64,000 nucleotides of DNA from Polynucleobacter sp. MWH-UH24A (GTDB lineage: Bacteria > Pseudomonadota > Gammaproteobacteria > Burkholderiales > Burkholderiaceae). Positions 18,562 to 27,888 of this stretch are shown here, piece after piece. The notes beneath the pieces were generated by a model. It did no database searches. It was not told where the DNA came from and was given only the letters and a program-made list of their open reading frames with translations. The position numbers were made by a program, and so were the translations under genes. The stretch spans positions 372,001 through 436,000 of the forward strand of contig NZ_CP061292.1 of assembly GCF_018687475.1 (NCBI RefSeq), given 5' to 3'. Every line of letters begins with the position of its first letter. The first letter of the stretch is position 1.

Positions 18562-19668
18562 TTAGTAGTTCATTTCACGACGATACCATTCGTGGAAGTG
18601 TTGCATACCATCTTCCATGGGGCTTTGATAGGGACCCACTTCGTTTTGGCCACGAGCAAGCAATGCCGCACGACCTGCATCCATTCGTTCGGCAATTTCA
18701 TCATCCTCAATGCAGGTTTCCATGTACGCTGCTCGTTCAGCCTCAATAAACTCGCGCTCAAAAAGAGTAATTTCCTCGGGGTAATAGAACTCGACAATAT
18801 TTCGGGTCTTATTGGGGGCAATCGGATGCAGCGTTGAAATGCAGAGCACACCTGGATACCACTCGACCATCACATTGGGGTAGTAGGTCAGCCAGATCGC
18901 GCCATGTTTTGGCATCTGTCCTTGATGGTGCCGAAGGACAGCGTCGTGCCAAGCCCGGTAGGTTGGCGTGCCTGGCTTACTCAGTTCCTTGTGGATCCCC
19001 ACGGTTTGAACGCTATGCCAATGACCAAATTCCCAGTGGAGATCATCGCAAGAAACAAATTTACCTAGGCCTGGATGAAAAGGTACGACGTGATAGTCTT
19101 CAAGATAAACCTCGATAAAAGTTTTCCAGTTGTAGTTGCACTCGTGCACTTCAACATGGTCGAGCATATAGCCCGAGAAATCTAAATCGCGACCAACAGA
19201 AAGTTGCCCAAGGTCTGCTTGGACATCCCGAGGCCCCTCGAACAATAAACCCTGCCAGTTTTGCAAAGGCGATTTACCTAGGTTTAAACAAGGCTTATCG
19301 CCAAAGTGTGGCGCACCCAATAATTGACCTTCGAGGTCATAGGTCCAGCGATGCAGTGGGCAAACAATAGTATCGACTTTACCGCTACCGTTGAGCATCA
19401 AGGCTTGACGATGACGGCAGACGTTAGATAGCAGTTCCACGCCATTGGGGCCTTCATGATTGCGAACAAGGATGCGCCCCTCGTTTTCCGCAAGTAGGGT
19501 TCGATACGAACCCGTCTCGGGAATCATGAGTTCATGGCCCACATAGCCAGGCCCTTGCTGAAATAGCAATTGCAGCTCACGCTGAAATAAATCAACGTCA
19601 AAATATGCCGAAACCGGCAGTTGTAAATTGGACGGCGCAAGAAATTGCGCGGTAGCCAGATTAGTCAT
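18562..19668 (-). CDS. Rieske non-haem iron oxygenase, alpha subunit
   Basis: A ring-hydroxylating-type oxygenase of 368 residues. The Rieske [2Fe-2S] ligands are C84-x-H86 and C103-x2-H106 (NVCRHRQ and VCPLHRW). The mononuclear iron site has H193 and H198 in EDYHVVPFHPGL, and an acidic third ligand should lie further on. The C-terminal catalytic domain is SRPBCC-type. The start at 19668 (MTNLATAQF) is preferred over 19719 because GGGGAGA lies just before it. No reductase, ferredoxin or beta subunit gene is nearby, so the electron donor is unknown, as is the substrate; choline-monooxygenase-like enzymes share this layout. Confidence 0.85.
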   Translation of the reverse strand: MTNLATAQFLAPSNLQLPVSAYFDVDLFQRELQLLFQQGPGYVGHELMIPETGSYRTLLAENEGRILVRNHEGPNGVELLSNVCRHRQALMLNGSGKVDTIVCPLHRWTYDLEGQLLGAPHFGDKPCLNLGKSPLQNWQGLLFEGPRDVQADLGQLSVGRDLDFSGYMLDHVEVHECNYNWKTFIEVYLEDYHVVPFHPGLGKFVSCDDLHWEFGHWHSVQTVGIHKELSKPGTPTYRAWHDAVLRHHQGQMPKHGAIWLTYYPNVMVEWYPGVLCISTLHPIAPNKTRNIVEFYYPEEITLFEREFIEAERAAYMETCIEDDEIAERMDAGRAALLARGQNEVGPYQSPMEDGMQHFHEWYRREMNY

Positions 19669-19721
19669 TCTCCCCACCCCCGAAAAGTCAGCCGAAGCTA
19701 AGCGGAATAACCAATCCAACC

Positions 19722-19735
19722 ATCGACATGTCGAT
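19722..19735. promoter_or_regulatory. 14-bp perfect palindrome upstream of Rieske oxygenase gene
   Basis: ATCGACATGTCGAT is a perfect dyad starting 54 bases before the oxygenase start at 19668. It is flanked by CCAAT at 19711-19715 and ATTGG at 19736-19740. Perfect 14-mers of this kind are often repressor or activator sites. The cognate protein is not evident in the window. Confidence 0.4.
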
Positions 19736-19799
19736 ATTGGAAAGGAAGAGGGATTATACCCATGGGCAAATATTTTGGAAGGACTCTATATGCGAAGCC

Positions 19800-19825
19800 T
19801 TCGGTGGGTCATGTAGACCCCCGAA
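19800..19825 (+). other. Potential stem-loop in the xseB leader
   Basis: TTCGG-T-GGGTC (19800-19810) can pair with GACCCCCGAA (19816-19825) around the loop ATGTA. This gives 10 base pairs with one bulged T. It ends 36 bases before the xseB start. No run of T follows, so it is not an ordinary terminator. Confidence 0.35.
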
Positions 19826-19861
19826 AATGGCTAAGACCCAATTCAGTATTAAGATGACGAA

Positions 19862-20089
19862 ATGGCCAGCAAGAAAACAACTTCGGTTTCACCCGAATCC
19901 ACCATCGACCCTCAAATGCGCTATGAGGCTGCCTTAAAGGAGCTCGAATCCTTGGTGATGGCCATGGAGTCTGGCAAGCTATCCCTTGAAGAGACCCTGG
20001 CCGCCTATCAGCGCGGCGCTGCTCTGCTTAAACACTGTCAGGGTGTATTGGCTCAAGTCGAGCAGCAAGTCAAAGTGATTGAGAGTTAA
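19862..20089 (+). CDS. xseB: Exodeoxyribonuclease VII small subunit
   Basis: A 75-residue protein that assembles in several copies on XseA to form exonuclease VII. The family core is YEAALKELESLVMAMESGKLSLEETLAAYQRGAALLKHC, a helical hairpin from about residue 20 to 60. It is followed by 20 more helical residues. The first gene of the xseB-ispA-dxs operon seen in many proteobacteria, it ends 19 bases before ispA. The large subunit gene is not in this window. Confidence 0.95.
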   Translation: MASKKTTSVSPESTIDPQMRYEAALKELESLVMAMESGKLSLEETLAAYQRGAALLKHCQGVLAQVEQQVKVIES

Positions 20090-20108
20090 GTCAATTAACC
20101 TTGCATTG

Positions 20109-21017
20109 ATGAGTTCATTTTCATTCGAGGCGTGGTTGGCCACCCAATCTCAGCGAGCAGAAAGCGCGCTCCTTCAGTACCTCGATCCGGATACCGCAGT
20201 ACCTCAACATTTGCATACCGCAATGCGCTATGCCGTTCTTGGTGGCGGCAAACGAATTCGACCCTTATTGGTATTTGCTGCGAGTGAATTAGGGTCGATT
20301 GATCGTGTGGATGCGTCGCTCGTCAATCGTGCCGCCTGTGCCATTGAGATGATTCATACCTATTCACTGGTGCACGATGATTTACCATGCATGGACGATG
20401 ATGATTTGCGCCGTGGACGGCCTACAGTGCACAAAGCCTTCGATGAAGCGACCGCTTTGCTGGTGGGGGATGCTCTACAAACCCGTGCATTTGAGATCCT
20501 CTCTAATGTAATCGACGCCGACTCTTTAATCCGTCTTGCCCAACTGGAGATGATTCAATCCTTAGCTCATGCCTCGGGGTCAAAAGGGATGGCCGGTGGT
20601 CAGGCGATTGATTTACAAAATGTGGGTAAGAGAATGGATTTACCCGCTTTGGAAGAAATGCACGCTATGAAAACTGGCGCTCTTCTCCTATGTGCCGTCC
20701 AGCTTGGCGGAATTGCGGCTCAATTACTGCCTGCCTCCATGGCTTCCCTAAATACCTATGCGAGGGCCTTGGGCTTAGCATTCCAGGTGGTTGATGATAT
20801 TTTGGATGCCACTGCCGATAGCGCAACGCTTGGGAAAACAGCAGGTAAAGATGCGGCTCAAGACAAGCCTACCTATGTGACCCTGAAGGGTTTAGACTAT
20901 GCAAACGAACTAGCTAAAGAATTAAAGGGGAGAGCGTTAGACAGCCTCAATGAGTTTGGGCCACAGGCGGACGCCTTGCGCCATCTGGCTCATTTGGTTG
21001 TGGATCGCAAAAAATAG
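20109..21017 (+). CDS. ispA: Polyprenyl (geranyl/farnesyl) diphosphate synthase
   Basis: The enzyme condenses isopentenyl and dimethylallyl or geranyl diphosphates to farnesyl diphosphate. It has 302 residues, the usual IspA length. The first Asp-rich motif is [17 protein letters not shown] (residues 90-106) and the second is [21 protein letters not shown] is the IPP-binding Arg loop. The ATG at 20109 ([11 protein letters not shown]) is chosen; an upstream in-frame start at 20079 overlaps xseB. It is directly followed by dxs with one base between stop and start. Confidence 0.95.
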   Translation: MSSFSFEAWLATQSQRAESALLQYLDPDTAVPQHLHTAMRYAVLGGGKRIRPLLVFAASELGSIDRVDASLVNRAACAIEMIHTYSLVHDDLPCMDDDDLRRGRPTVHKAFDEATALLVGDALQTRAFEILSNVIDADSLIRLAQLEMIQSLAHASGSKGMAGGQAIDLQNVGKRMDLPALEEMHAMKTGALLLCAVQLGGIAAQLLPASMASLNTYARALGLAFQVVDDILDATADSATLGKTAGKDAAQDKPTYVTLKGLDYANELAKELKGRALDSLNEFGPQADALRHLAHLVVDRKK

Positions 21018-21018
21018 T

Positions 21019-22941
21019 ATGTTGCACTCGATGAATGACCCGAGCGATTTACGCAAGTTAACGCGTGAAGAGTTACCAGCCCTAGCTGATGAGTTAAGGC
21101 AATACATCGTGGATTCCGTATCCAAAACGGGCGGCCACCTCTCATCTAATTTAGGAACGGTTGAGCTATCCATTGCACTTCACTATGTGTTTGATACACC
21201 GCATGATCGAATCGTGTGGGATGTGGGTCATCAAAGCTACCCGCATAAGATTTTGACTGGAAGGCGCGATCAGATGCACACCTTGCGACAGTTTGGTGGG
21301 CTCTCAGGATTTCCAAGACGCACTGAAAGTGAGTACGACACTTTCGGTACAGCGCATTCCTCCACGAGCATCTCCGCAGCGATGGGAATGGCGCGGGCTG
21401 CGCAAACCAAGGGCGAGGATCGCGTTGCAGTTGCTGTGATTGGCGATGGCGCCATGAGTGCTGGTATGGCGTTTGAAGCCATGAACAATGCCGGTGTCTA
21501 CGAGAACATGCCGCTGGTTGTGATTTTGAATGACAACGACATGTCAATTTCACCTGCAGTTGGGGCGCTCAATCGTTATTTGGCGCGTTTGCTAAGCGGT
21601 AATATTTATTCAGCAACTAAAAAAGGAATTGATTCGGTTCTGTCTTCGATGGCACCGCCATTACGCGAGTTCGCCAAGCGTCTTGAAGACCATGCTAAAG
21701 GCTTTGTATCACCATCCACTATCTTTGAGGAGTTTGGCTTCACATACTTTGGCCCCATTGACGGGCATGATTTGGATACTTTAATTCCGATGATGCAAAA
21801 CGTTCGCAGGCTAGCTAAAGAAGGTAACGGCCCCCAGTTCTTGCACGTCATTACTCGCAAAGGCCAAGGTTATATGTTGGCTGAAGCGGATCCCATTTTG
21901 TATCACGGTCCCGGTAAATTTAATCCTCAGGAAGGCATTAAAGCGAGCGGCGCCGGTAAAAAAACATTCACCCAGGTATTTGGTGAGTGGTTGTGCGATA
22001 TGGCGCAAGCCGATCCAAAATTAGTGGGTATTACTCCAGCAATGCGTGAAGGTTCTGGATTGGTGGAGTTTGAGAAACGTTTCCCAGATCGTTACTACGA
22101 TGTAGGGATTGCTGAGCAGCATTCAGTTACGTTTGCGGCTGGTATGGCTTGTGAAGGAATGAAGCCGGTTGTTGCCATTTATTCCACCTTCTTACAGCGC
22201 GCCTATGATCAATTAATTCATGATGTGGCTTTGCAGGATTTACCGATCGTGTTCGCGATTGATCGTGCTGGATTAGTGGGTGCCGATGGTGCAACTCATG
22301 CAGGGGCATACGATATTGCATACTTGCGCTGCATTCCCAATATGTTGATCATGACCCCGGCCGACGAAGCAGAGTGCCGTGATTTGTTGACAACCGCCTA
22401 TCATCAAAATCATCCCACAGCGGTTCGCTATCCTCGTGGTGCTGGAATCGGCAATCTGCCGTCTAAAGAGTTGCGTACCTTGCCACTCGGTCGTGGCGAG
22501 ATTCGTCGAGAAGCCCAAACGACTGGCAAGCGCCTAGCCATTCTTGCATTTGGGACGTTGCTGTACCCAGCGCTCGATGTTGCACAAAAGTTGGATGCAA
22601 CGGTCGTCAATATGCGTTTCGTGAAGCCCCTTGATATTGATTTAATTCAAAGCTTAGCTCGAAATCACGATTACTTTGTAACGGTTGAGGATGGTTGCGT
22701 TCAAGGCGGCGCAGGAAGTGCTTGCATGGAAGCCATGAATCTTTTGGGAATTGCCAAACCACTCTTGGCTTTGGGCTTGCCCGATTCTTTCATTGAGCAC
22801 GGGGATTACAACTTGCTGATGGCGCAATGTGGGCTTGATGCCGCTGGAATGGAGGCCTCAATTCTTGGGCGTTTTCCAGATTTAGGTGCTTCACCACTGT
22901 CACTTAAGACCCCTTCTGATCAGGTCCCAGTCGGTAAGTAA
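21019..22941 (+). CDS. dxs: 1-deoxy-D-xylulose-5-phosphate synthase
   Basis: A thiamine-diphosphate enzyme, the first step of the MEP isoprenoid route, with 640 residues against the usual 620-640. The N-terminal domain has [20 protein letters not shown] and the TPP motif [35 protein letters not shown] marks the pyrimidine domain and [13 protein letters not shown] the C-terminal transketolase domain. ATG at 21019 follows the ispA stop by one base; ATG at 21031 is an alternative. Its product feeds ispA in the same operon. Confidence 0.96.
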   Translation: MLHSMNDPSDLRKLTREELPALADELRQYIVDSVSKTGGHLSSNLGTVELSIALHYVFDTPHDRIVWDVGHQSYPHKILTGRRDQMHTLRQFGGLSGFPRRTESEYDTFGTAHSSTSISAAMGMARAAQTKGEDRVAVAVIGDGAMSAGMAFEAMNNAGVYENMPLVVILNDNDMSISPAVGALNRYLARLLSGNIYSATKKGIDSVLSSMAPPLREFAKRLEDHAKGFVSPSTIFEEFGFTYFGPIDGHDLDTLIPMMQNVRRLAKEGNGPQFLHVITRKGQGYMLAEADPILYHGPGKFNPQEGIKASGAGKKTFTQVFGEWLCDMAQADPKLVGITPAMREGSGLVEFEKRFPDRYYDVGIAEQHSVTFAAGMACEGMKPVVAIYSTFLQRAYDQLIHDVALQDLPIVFAIDRAGLVGADGATHAGAYDIAYLRCIPNMLIMTPADEAECRDLLTTAYHQNHPTAVRYPRGAGIGNLPSKELRTLPLGRGEIRREAQTTGKRLAILAFGTLLYPALDVAQKLDATVVNMRFVKPLDIDLIQSLARNHDYFVTVEDGCVQGGAGSACMEAMNLLGIAKPLLALGLPDSFIEHGDYNLLMAQCGLDAAGMEASILGRFPDLGASPLSLKTPSDQVPVGK

Positions 22942-22998
22942 AGCGCTTTAAAAACGCATTACTGAACCCGATGGATCGTTTTGAGCGAAAATGATGGT

Positions 22999-23823
22999 AT
23001 GAATGATCTCAACACGAGCTTTCTCAATACCCAAGCACTACCCGACGTTCAAGGTAGCGACGATGCCCGGTCGCTAGCGATTGAGCGTGTTGGAATCCGT
23101 GGTATCAAGCACCCCATTCAAGTTCAAAGCGGTTTTGGTTCATTTCCAACGGTTGCTCGTTTTGAGATGGACGTGGCATTACCTGCGGATCAAAAGGGTA
23201 CCCATATGTCGCGCTTTGTGCAGTTACTGCAAGATCAACAGGGCGCCTATGATGGAGCAGTCATTGTGGACATGGCTAAGAAAATGCTGCCTTTGTTGCA
23301 GGCTAAGCAAGGCCGTATGCAAATGCAATACACCCACTTTGTGAAAAAAAGTGCCCCAATCTCCGCGGTTGAGAGTTGGATGGATTACGAGGTAACCTAT
23401 TTAGCTGAAGTGAAAGAAAGTCTTGATCAAATTCTTGAGGTTGATCTTTATTTGAAAGCCACCGTTCCGGTAATGAGCTTATGCCCTTGCTCAAAAGAGA
23501 TTTCGGAATATGGCGCCCACAATCAGCGCTCGCATGTCACGATTTTGGTAAAGCTCGATGCCGATGCCAATCTTGGTGTTGACGAGTTAGTCCGCATTGC
23601 AGAAACAGAAGCATCTAGCGAGTTGTGGGCAATCTTAAAACGTCCCGATGAAAAATGGGTCACTGAGCATGCCTATGAAAACCCGAAATTTGTGGAGGAT
23701 CTGGTGCGGGATGTTGCTACTCGCCTAAAGCGCGATGAGCGAATCCTATCTTTAATGGTGGAAGCGGAAAACTTTGAGTCCATCCATAATCACAGTGCAT
23801 TTGCCAGAATTACTTTGCCGTAA
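22999..23823 (+). CDS. folE2: GTP cyclohydrolase FolE2 (type IB)
   Basis: The enzyme converts GTP to 7,8-dihydroneopterin triphosphate, the first step for folate and also for queuosine. It has 274 residues. The metal-site cysteine region is [22 protein letters not shown], with C162 and C164, characteristic of the IB family. [20 protein letters not shown] and [23 protein letters not shown] are further blocks. The ATG at 22999 is chosen over TTG at 22981. The last 14 bases overlap the end of convergent tsaD. Queuosine need links it loosely with gluQ at the left edge. Confidence 0.93.
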   Translation: MNDLNTSFLNTQALPDVQGSDDARSLAIERVGIRGIKHPIQVQSGFGSFPTVARFEMDVALPADQKGTHMSRFVQLLQDQQGAYDGAVIVDMAKKMLPLLQAKQGRMQMQYTHFVKKSAPISAVESWMDYEVTYLAEVKESLDQILEVDLYLKATVPVMSLCPCSKEISEYGAHNQRSHVTILVKLDADANLGVDELVRIAETEASSELWAILKRPDEKWVTEHAYENPKFVEDLVRDVATRLKRDERILSLMVEAENFESIHNHSAFARITLP

Positions 23824-24883
23824 TAGTGAGAGCGCTGAGATCCCAGCGCGCCTTAATATCAAATGCTCCATTAGTACTTATTGAGCTTCCCTGTAAAAGT
23901 CGAAGTGCTCCTGCAAACGCAATCATCACACCGTTGTCAGTGCATAACTCGATTGGTGGATAGTGAACTTGACACCCTCGAGAAGTCGCCATGGCAGTGA
24001 GTTTTTTACGAAGCTGGGTATTCGCACCAACGCCCCCAGCAACCACCAAATCACGACATTCCATTTGCTCTAAAGCAGCCATGGCTTTATGACTTAGAAC
24101 GTCGGTCACCGCTTCGACAAATGCGTAAGCGAGATTGGCTCGAAACGAGGCGTTATAGGAGTCGCTACTTTGCGCTTTTTTGACTTGATGTAAGACCGCG
24201 GTCTTAAGCCCTGAAAATGAAAAATCCAAATCCTTAGAATGCAACATTGGTCTGGGCAAATCAAATCCAGCATTTTTTCCAGTTTCTGCTAATTTCGAGA
24301 GCGCGGCACCACCCGGATAATCGAGCCCTAATAATTTTGCAGTTTTATCAAACGCCTCACCGGCTGCATCATCAACCGTTTCGCCGAGAAGTTGGTAGTT
24401 GCCAATCCGATTAACGTACATGAGCTGCGTATGCCCACCCGATACCAAAAGGGCAAGAAAAGGAAAATCTGGCTTTTTTGAGGAGTCGTTTGCCAATAGC
24501 GGAGAAAGCAAATGGCCCTCTAAATGATGCACTCCAATTAACGGTTTTTGGATCGCTACTGCCAAGGCATTGGCAAAGGCGGATCCTACTAGCAAGGCAC
24601 CAGCAAGACCAGGTCCTTGGGTATAGGCAACCCCATCTAAATCATCGACCGTGCAGCCGGATTCAGTTAAGGTCTTGTTTAATAAAGGAATTAAGCGCCG
24701 AATGTGGTCACGAGAGGCTAGTTCTGGGACTACCCCACCGTAATCCTGATGCATATCAATCTGGGAGTGCAATGCGGCCCCCAAGATGCCCCCATAGGCC
24801 GATTTTCCAGCCTCCCAGGGGCGAGTGTCGTAAACGGCAAGGCCAGTTTCGTCGCAGGAGGTCTCAATACCGAGGACTATCAT
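23810..24883 (-). CDS. tsaD: tRNA N6-adenosine threonylcarbamoyltransferase TsaD
   Basis: The catalytic subunit that places threonylcarbamoyl on A37 of ANN-decoding tRNAs; 357 residues, slightly longer than E. coli TsaD. It starts [19 protein letters not shown]. The metal-binding HxxxH is H120-LEG-H124 ([11 protein letters not shown]), followed by [10 protein letters not shown] and [17 protein letters not shown]. The gene is divergent from rpsU, the arrangement typical of the tsaD/rpsU-dnaG-rpoD region of proteobacteria. Its end overlaps the end of folE2 by 14 bases. Confidence 0.97.
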   Translation of the reverse strand: MIVLGIETSCDETGLAVYDTRPWEAGKSAYGGILGAALHSQIDMHQDYGGVVPELASRDHIRRLIPLLNKTLTESGCTVDDLDGVAYTQGPGLAGALLVGSAFANALAVAIQKPLIGVHHLEGHLLSPLLANDSSKKPDFPFLALLVSGGHTQLMYVNRIGNYQLLGETVDDAAGEAFDKTAKLLGLDYPGGAALSKLAETGKNAGFDLPRPMLHSKDLDFSFSGLKTAVLHQVKKAQSSDSYNASFRANLAYAFVEAVTDVLSHKAMAALEQMECRDLVVAGGVGANTQLRKKLTAMATSRGCQVHYPPIELCTDNGVMIAFAGALRLLQGSSISTNGAFDIKARWDLSALTITAK

Positions 24884-24897
24884 TGAAGGCGGGGACG

Positions 24898-24906
24898 TGC
24901 TAGAAT
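24898..24906 (+). promoter_or_regulatory. rpsU promoter, extended -10 (candidate)
   Basis: TGC-TAGAAT reads as an extended -10 element (TGn plus a five-of-six TATAAT match). No good -35 box lies at normal spacing, which fits an extended -10 promoter. Transcription would start near 24913, about 57 bases before rpsU. Confidence 0.4.
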
Positions 24907-24969
24907 CCGTGTTTTAGTGAATTTTGATCATTTTCAAGCAATCAAAGAGTAAAAGCGAGTAAAAACAGC

Positions 24970-25182
24970 ATGACCACAGTCCGCCTTCGCGAAAACGAAC
25001 CATTTGAAGTGGCATTACGCCGCTTTAAGCGCACCATTGAGAAGAATGGTCTGTTGACCGATCTTCGCGCTCGTGAGTTCTACGAGAAACCCACAGCCGA
25101 GCGCAAGCGTAAAAAAGCAGCTGCTGCAAAACGCCACTACAAGCGGATTCGTAGCCAGATGTTGCCTAAAAAGCTCTACTAA
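24970..25182 (+). CDS. rpsU: 30S ribosomal protein bS21
   Basis: A 70-residue basic small-subunit protein. It shows the full bS21 pattern: [18 protein letters not shown], then a helix ending [22 protein letters not shown] and a Lys/Arg-rich tail. The size is typical. It is the first gene of the macromolecular synthesis block. Strong hairpins after the gene separate most of its expression from yqeY-dnaG. Confidence 0.98.
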   Translation: MTTVRLRENEPFEVALRRFKRTIEKNGLLTDLRAREFYEKPTAERKRKKAAAAKRHYKRIRSQMLPKKLY

Positions 25183-25194
25183 GTATTCTGGGAT

Positions 25195-25258
25195 TTTCGG
25201 GGCACTCCCGAAATAACCCGTGATTCAAGCCCGCCATTGTGCGGGCTTTATTTTTTTA
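25195..25258 (+). terminator. Tandem hairpins and intrinsic terminator after rpsU
   Basis: The first hairpin is TTTCGGG (25195-25201) with CCCGAAA (25207-25213). The second is AAGCCCGC (25227-25234) with GCGGGCTT (25241-25248), loop CATTGT, followed by ATTTTTTT. The second is a textbook intrinsic terminator. It would let rpsU be made in excess of dnaG. Confidence 0.85.
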
Positions 25259-25304
25259 ATCTCTTGGATAATGGATCTATTCCACTGATATTTGGAGAAC
25301 TTGA

Positions 25305-25751
25305 ATGACTCTTAAAGAGCAAATTACTGAAGACATGAAGTCAGCCATGCGTGCCAAAGAGGCCGAGCGCCTTGGCACCATTCGTTTATTGTTGGCCGCG
25401 ATCAAACAGCGAGAAGTGGATGAGCGTATTACCGTAGATGATGCCGGTATCATCGCCATCATTGAAAAACTCATCAAGCAACGCAAAGATTCGATTGAGC
25501 AGTTTCAAAAAGCAGGGCGTACGGATTTAGTGGATCAAGAAAGTAAAGAGCTGGGGATCTTGCAGGCCTATATGCCAGCACAACTCTCGGCCGCTGAAGT
25601 GCAATCAGCCATTCAAAAGGTCATCGCAGATTTGGGAGCGAGTGGTCCGCAAGATATGGGTAAGGTAATTGGGGCGCTAAAAGCTCAGTTAGCTGGTAAG
25701 GCTGATATGGGAATGGTATCTGGATTGGTAAAAGCCGCTCTCGCCAAATAA
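25305..25751 (+). CDS. yqeY: GatB/YqeY domain protein
   Basis: A 148-residue helical protein homologous to the C-terminal tail of GatB, the amidotransferase subunit that binds tRNA. Markers are MTLKEQITEDMKSAMRAKEAERLGTIRLLLAAIKQREVDER at the N-terminus and the C-terminal helical bundle with DLGASGPQDMGKVIGALK and GKADMGMVSGLVKAAL. Its exact role is unknown in most bacteria; a tRNA-related function is likely. It lies between rpsU and dnaG, 11 bases before dnaG, an order common in beta- and alphaproteobacteria and Gram-positives. Confidence 0.92.
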   Translation: MTLKEQITEDMKSAMRAKEAERLGTIRLLLAAIKQREVDERITVDDAGIIAIIEKLIKQRKDSIEQFQKAGRTDLVDQESKELGILQAYMPAQLSAAEVQSAIQKVIADLGASGPQDMGKVIGALKAQLAGKADMGMVSGLVKAALAK

Positions 25752-25762
25752 TGCTTTAATCC

Positions 25763-27655
25763 ATGGCGCTCATTCCTCAATCCTTTATCTCCGATTTGCT
25801 CAATCGGGTCGATATTGTCGATGTCGTTGGAAAGCACGTCAAACTTAAAAAAGCAGGCGCTAATTATCAAGGCTTGTGCCCCTTTCATCAGGAGAAGTCA
25901 CCATCATTTTCAGTATCCCCTTCGAAGCAGTTTTATCACTGCTTTGGTTGTGGGGCGCATGGCTCGGCAATCGGCTTCATGATGGAGTATTCCGGCCAAT
26001 CGTATGTTGATGCGATTGAAGATCTTGCCCGCTCCGTAGGACTCTCCGTTCCCCGTGAGGAACGAAATGTTCGTGATGTGATTGCTCAAAAGCAAGCCCT
26101 CGCCATTGGTGAAGTGATGACAATGGCCAGTGATTGGTACTCCCAACAATTAAAAGGATCGCAACGAGCTATTGACTATCTTAAAGGCCGTGGTCTGACG
26201 GGTGAGATTGCCAAGCGCTACGGCCTTGGGTATGCACCGGATGGCTGGCAGGGTCTCGAGGCAGTATTCGATTCTTACGCTAAAGATGAAACCGCCAAGT
26301 TACTAATTGAGGCTGGCTTAATTATTCAGGGGGAGGGGGCAGATAGCCAGGGTAAGACCAAGCGCTATGACCGGTTTCGAGATCGGATTATGTTCCCCAT
26401 TCGTAATCCCAAGGGACAGGTCATTGCGTTCGGTGGGCGCATCTTAGATCAAGGCGAGCCCAAGTATTTAAATTCTCCAGAGACCCCTTTGTTCTCTAAA
26501 GGAAATACCCTCTACGGTTTATTTGAGGGACGTTTAGCGATTCGGGATCGTGAATTTGTTTTGGTGTGCGAGGGTTACATGGATGTGGTGGCCTTGGCCC
26601 AGCTGGGCTTTGCTAATGCCGTTGCGACCCTGGGAACCGCGTGTACACCATTTCATGTGCGGACATTATTGCGCCAAACCGATCGGATCGTATTCTCATT
26701 TGATGGTGATACAGCGGGTCAACGTGCCGCGCAGCGCGCATTAGAAGCATGTTTGCCAATTCTCTCCGACGATAAAGAAATTCGTTTTTTATTCTTACCG
26801 AGTGAGCATGATCCAGATAGCTACATTCGGCAGTATGGATCAGTGGCTTTTGAACAAGCAATTAACCAAGCGATGCCTTTATCGGGATTCTTTTTCAAGC
26901 TCGCTAGTGATGGCAATGATCTAGCAACTCCAGAGGGTCGAGCAAAAACCCATCACGTTGCAAAACCCTGGTTGCAATCGATGCCAGCCATTGCTTTGCG
27001 CTCTCAACTGCTGCGAGAACTTGCCAATCGCACCGCATCGAGTGTGAGCGAGCTCGAGCAATTTTGTGCGCTGACGCCAGCGACTAAAGCACCAGCCCCT
27101 AACACTCAAGCCCAAACAAAACCGCAGGCTATTAGACCGGCAATGACAAAACCCATCACCCCTCGATCGGCAAAGCAATCCCGTCCGAACGTTGAGCCAC
27201 CCAAGCCAACTGATTTATCGGAACACATCATGCGTTTGTTGATTCAGTTTCCGATTCTGGGAAAAGAAATGACTTTGGAACAGCGTCAACTGGCGCTTGA
27301 AATTGCTAAAAAACGATCGGATAAGGCCCATGACCTAATGGGCGATCTAATTCACCAATGCGATGTTTTAGAGCTTGGAGAAGAAAATCAAAATTCCTCC
27401 TTTGCCGTTTTTCAGGATCAGTTGGCTACCAGTCCATTGGCTGATTTGTACCAAATCCTAAGGCAGCGGATCTTAGGCTCTGAGATTGAGCTTATTGGAG
27501 CAAAAGAGGATTTAATCGGGGTTTTAAGTAAGTTGGAACTTGTTAATCTCAAAGCCGAAATGACTGAAATTACGGGAAAAATGACCCAAGGCACAGCAAA
27601 TCCCGGGGATTTAGAACGGTATCGGCAAATTAGTCAGCGTTTGAGTAAACGGTAG
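25763..27655 (+). CDS. dnaG: DNA primase
   Basis: The enzyme synthesises RNA primers at the replication fork; 630 residues. The CHC2 zinc finger has C39, H42, C60 and C63 (CPFHQEKSPSFS...FYHCFGCGAHG). The RNA polymerase core has FGGRILDQGEPKYLNSPETPLF. The Toprim motif is VCEGYMDVVALAQLG, with the acidic FSFDGDTAGQRAA beyond it. A Pro/Lys/Ala-rich linker near residues 435-475 leads to the C-terminal DnaB-binding helical domain. A weak hairpin follows the gene before rpoD. Confidence 0.97.
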   Translation: MALIPQSFISDLLNRVDIVDVVGKHVKLKKAGANYQGLCPFHQEKSPSFSVSPSKQFYHCFGCGAHGSAIGFMMEYSGQSYVDAIEDLARSVGLSVPREERNVRDVIAQKQALAIGEVMTMASDWYSQQLKGSQRAIDYLKGRGLTGEIAKRYGLGYAPDGWQGLEAVFDSYAKDETAKLLIEAGLIIQGEGADSQGKTKRYDRFRDRIMFPIRNPKGQVIAFGGRILDQGEPKYLNSPETPLFSKGNTLYGLFEGRLAIRDREFVLVCEGYMDVVALAQLGFANAVATLGTACTPFHVRTLLRQTDRIVFSFDGDTAGQRAAQRALEACLPILSDDKEIRFLFLPSEHDPDSYIRQYGSVAFEQAINQAMPLSGFFFKLASDGNDLATPEGRAKTHHVAKPWLQSMPAIALRSQLLRELANRTASSVSELEQFCALTPATKAPAPNTQAQTKPQAIRPAMTKPITPRSAKQSRPNVEPPKPTDLSEHIMRLLIQFPILGKEMTLEQRQLALEIAKKRSDKAHDLMGDLIHQCDVLELGEENQNSSFAVFQDQLATSPLADLYQILRQRILGSEIELIGAKEDLIGVLSKLELVNLKAEMTEITGKMTQGTANPGDLERYRQISQRLSKR

Positions 27656-27674
27656 GAAATTTAGACAATTGATG

Positions 27675-27700
27675 GCATAAAACGATATTTTTTATGCTTT
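27675..27700 (+). terminator. Weak AT-rich terminator-like hairpin between dnaG and rpoD
   Basis: GCATAAAA (27675-27682) pairs with TTTTATGC (27690-27697) across a 7-base loop, and a run of T follows. The stem is AT-rich, so read-through into rpoD is expected. It sits before the likely rpoD promoter. Confidence 0.45.
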
Positions 27701-27726
27701 TGTAGGTCTTGCTTGACTCAATCGAG

Positions 27727-27732
27727 TATAAT
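27727..27732 (+). promoter_or_regulatory. rpoD promoter -10 element (candidate)
   Basis: A perfect TATAAT at 27727-27732 lies 156 bases before the rpoD ATG. The usual -35 position (near 27704) is poor. The dyad ACTC-AATC-GAGT at 27716-27727 abuts the hexamer. This leaves a leader of about 150 bases with no open reading frame of note. Confidence 0.45.
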
Positions 27733-27888
27733 ACGCATTTCCAGAAAAAACTATTTGAATCAGCCACTTACCTCCTTGGCCTGAGAACCTTTGGATGATC
27801 GATACGGGTAAATGAACCAGATCGTCAGGACATATGGCCTAAGTAAGTAATCACTAACTTATTAGATTGATCGATTGCAAAGATACCC

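Noticed and set aside
27760..27820. TPP-riboswitch-like words (CTGAGA, ACCTTTGGATGATC) in the rpoD leader
   Set aside because: The order and spacing of the conserved thi-box elements are missing, and rpoD is not a thiamine gene.
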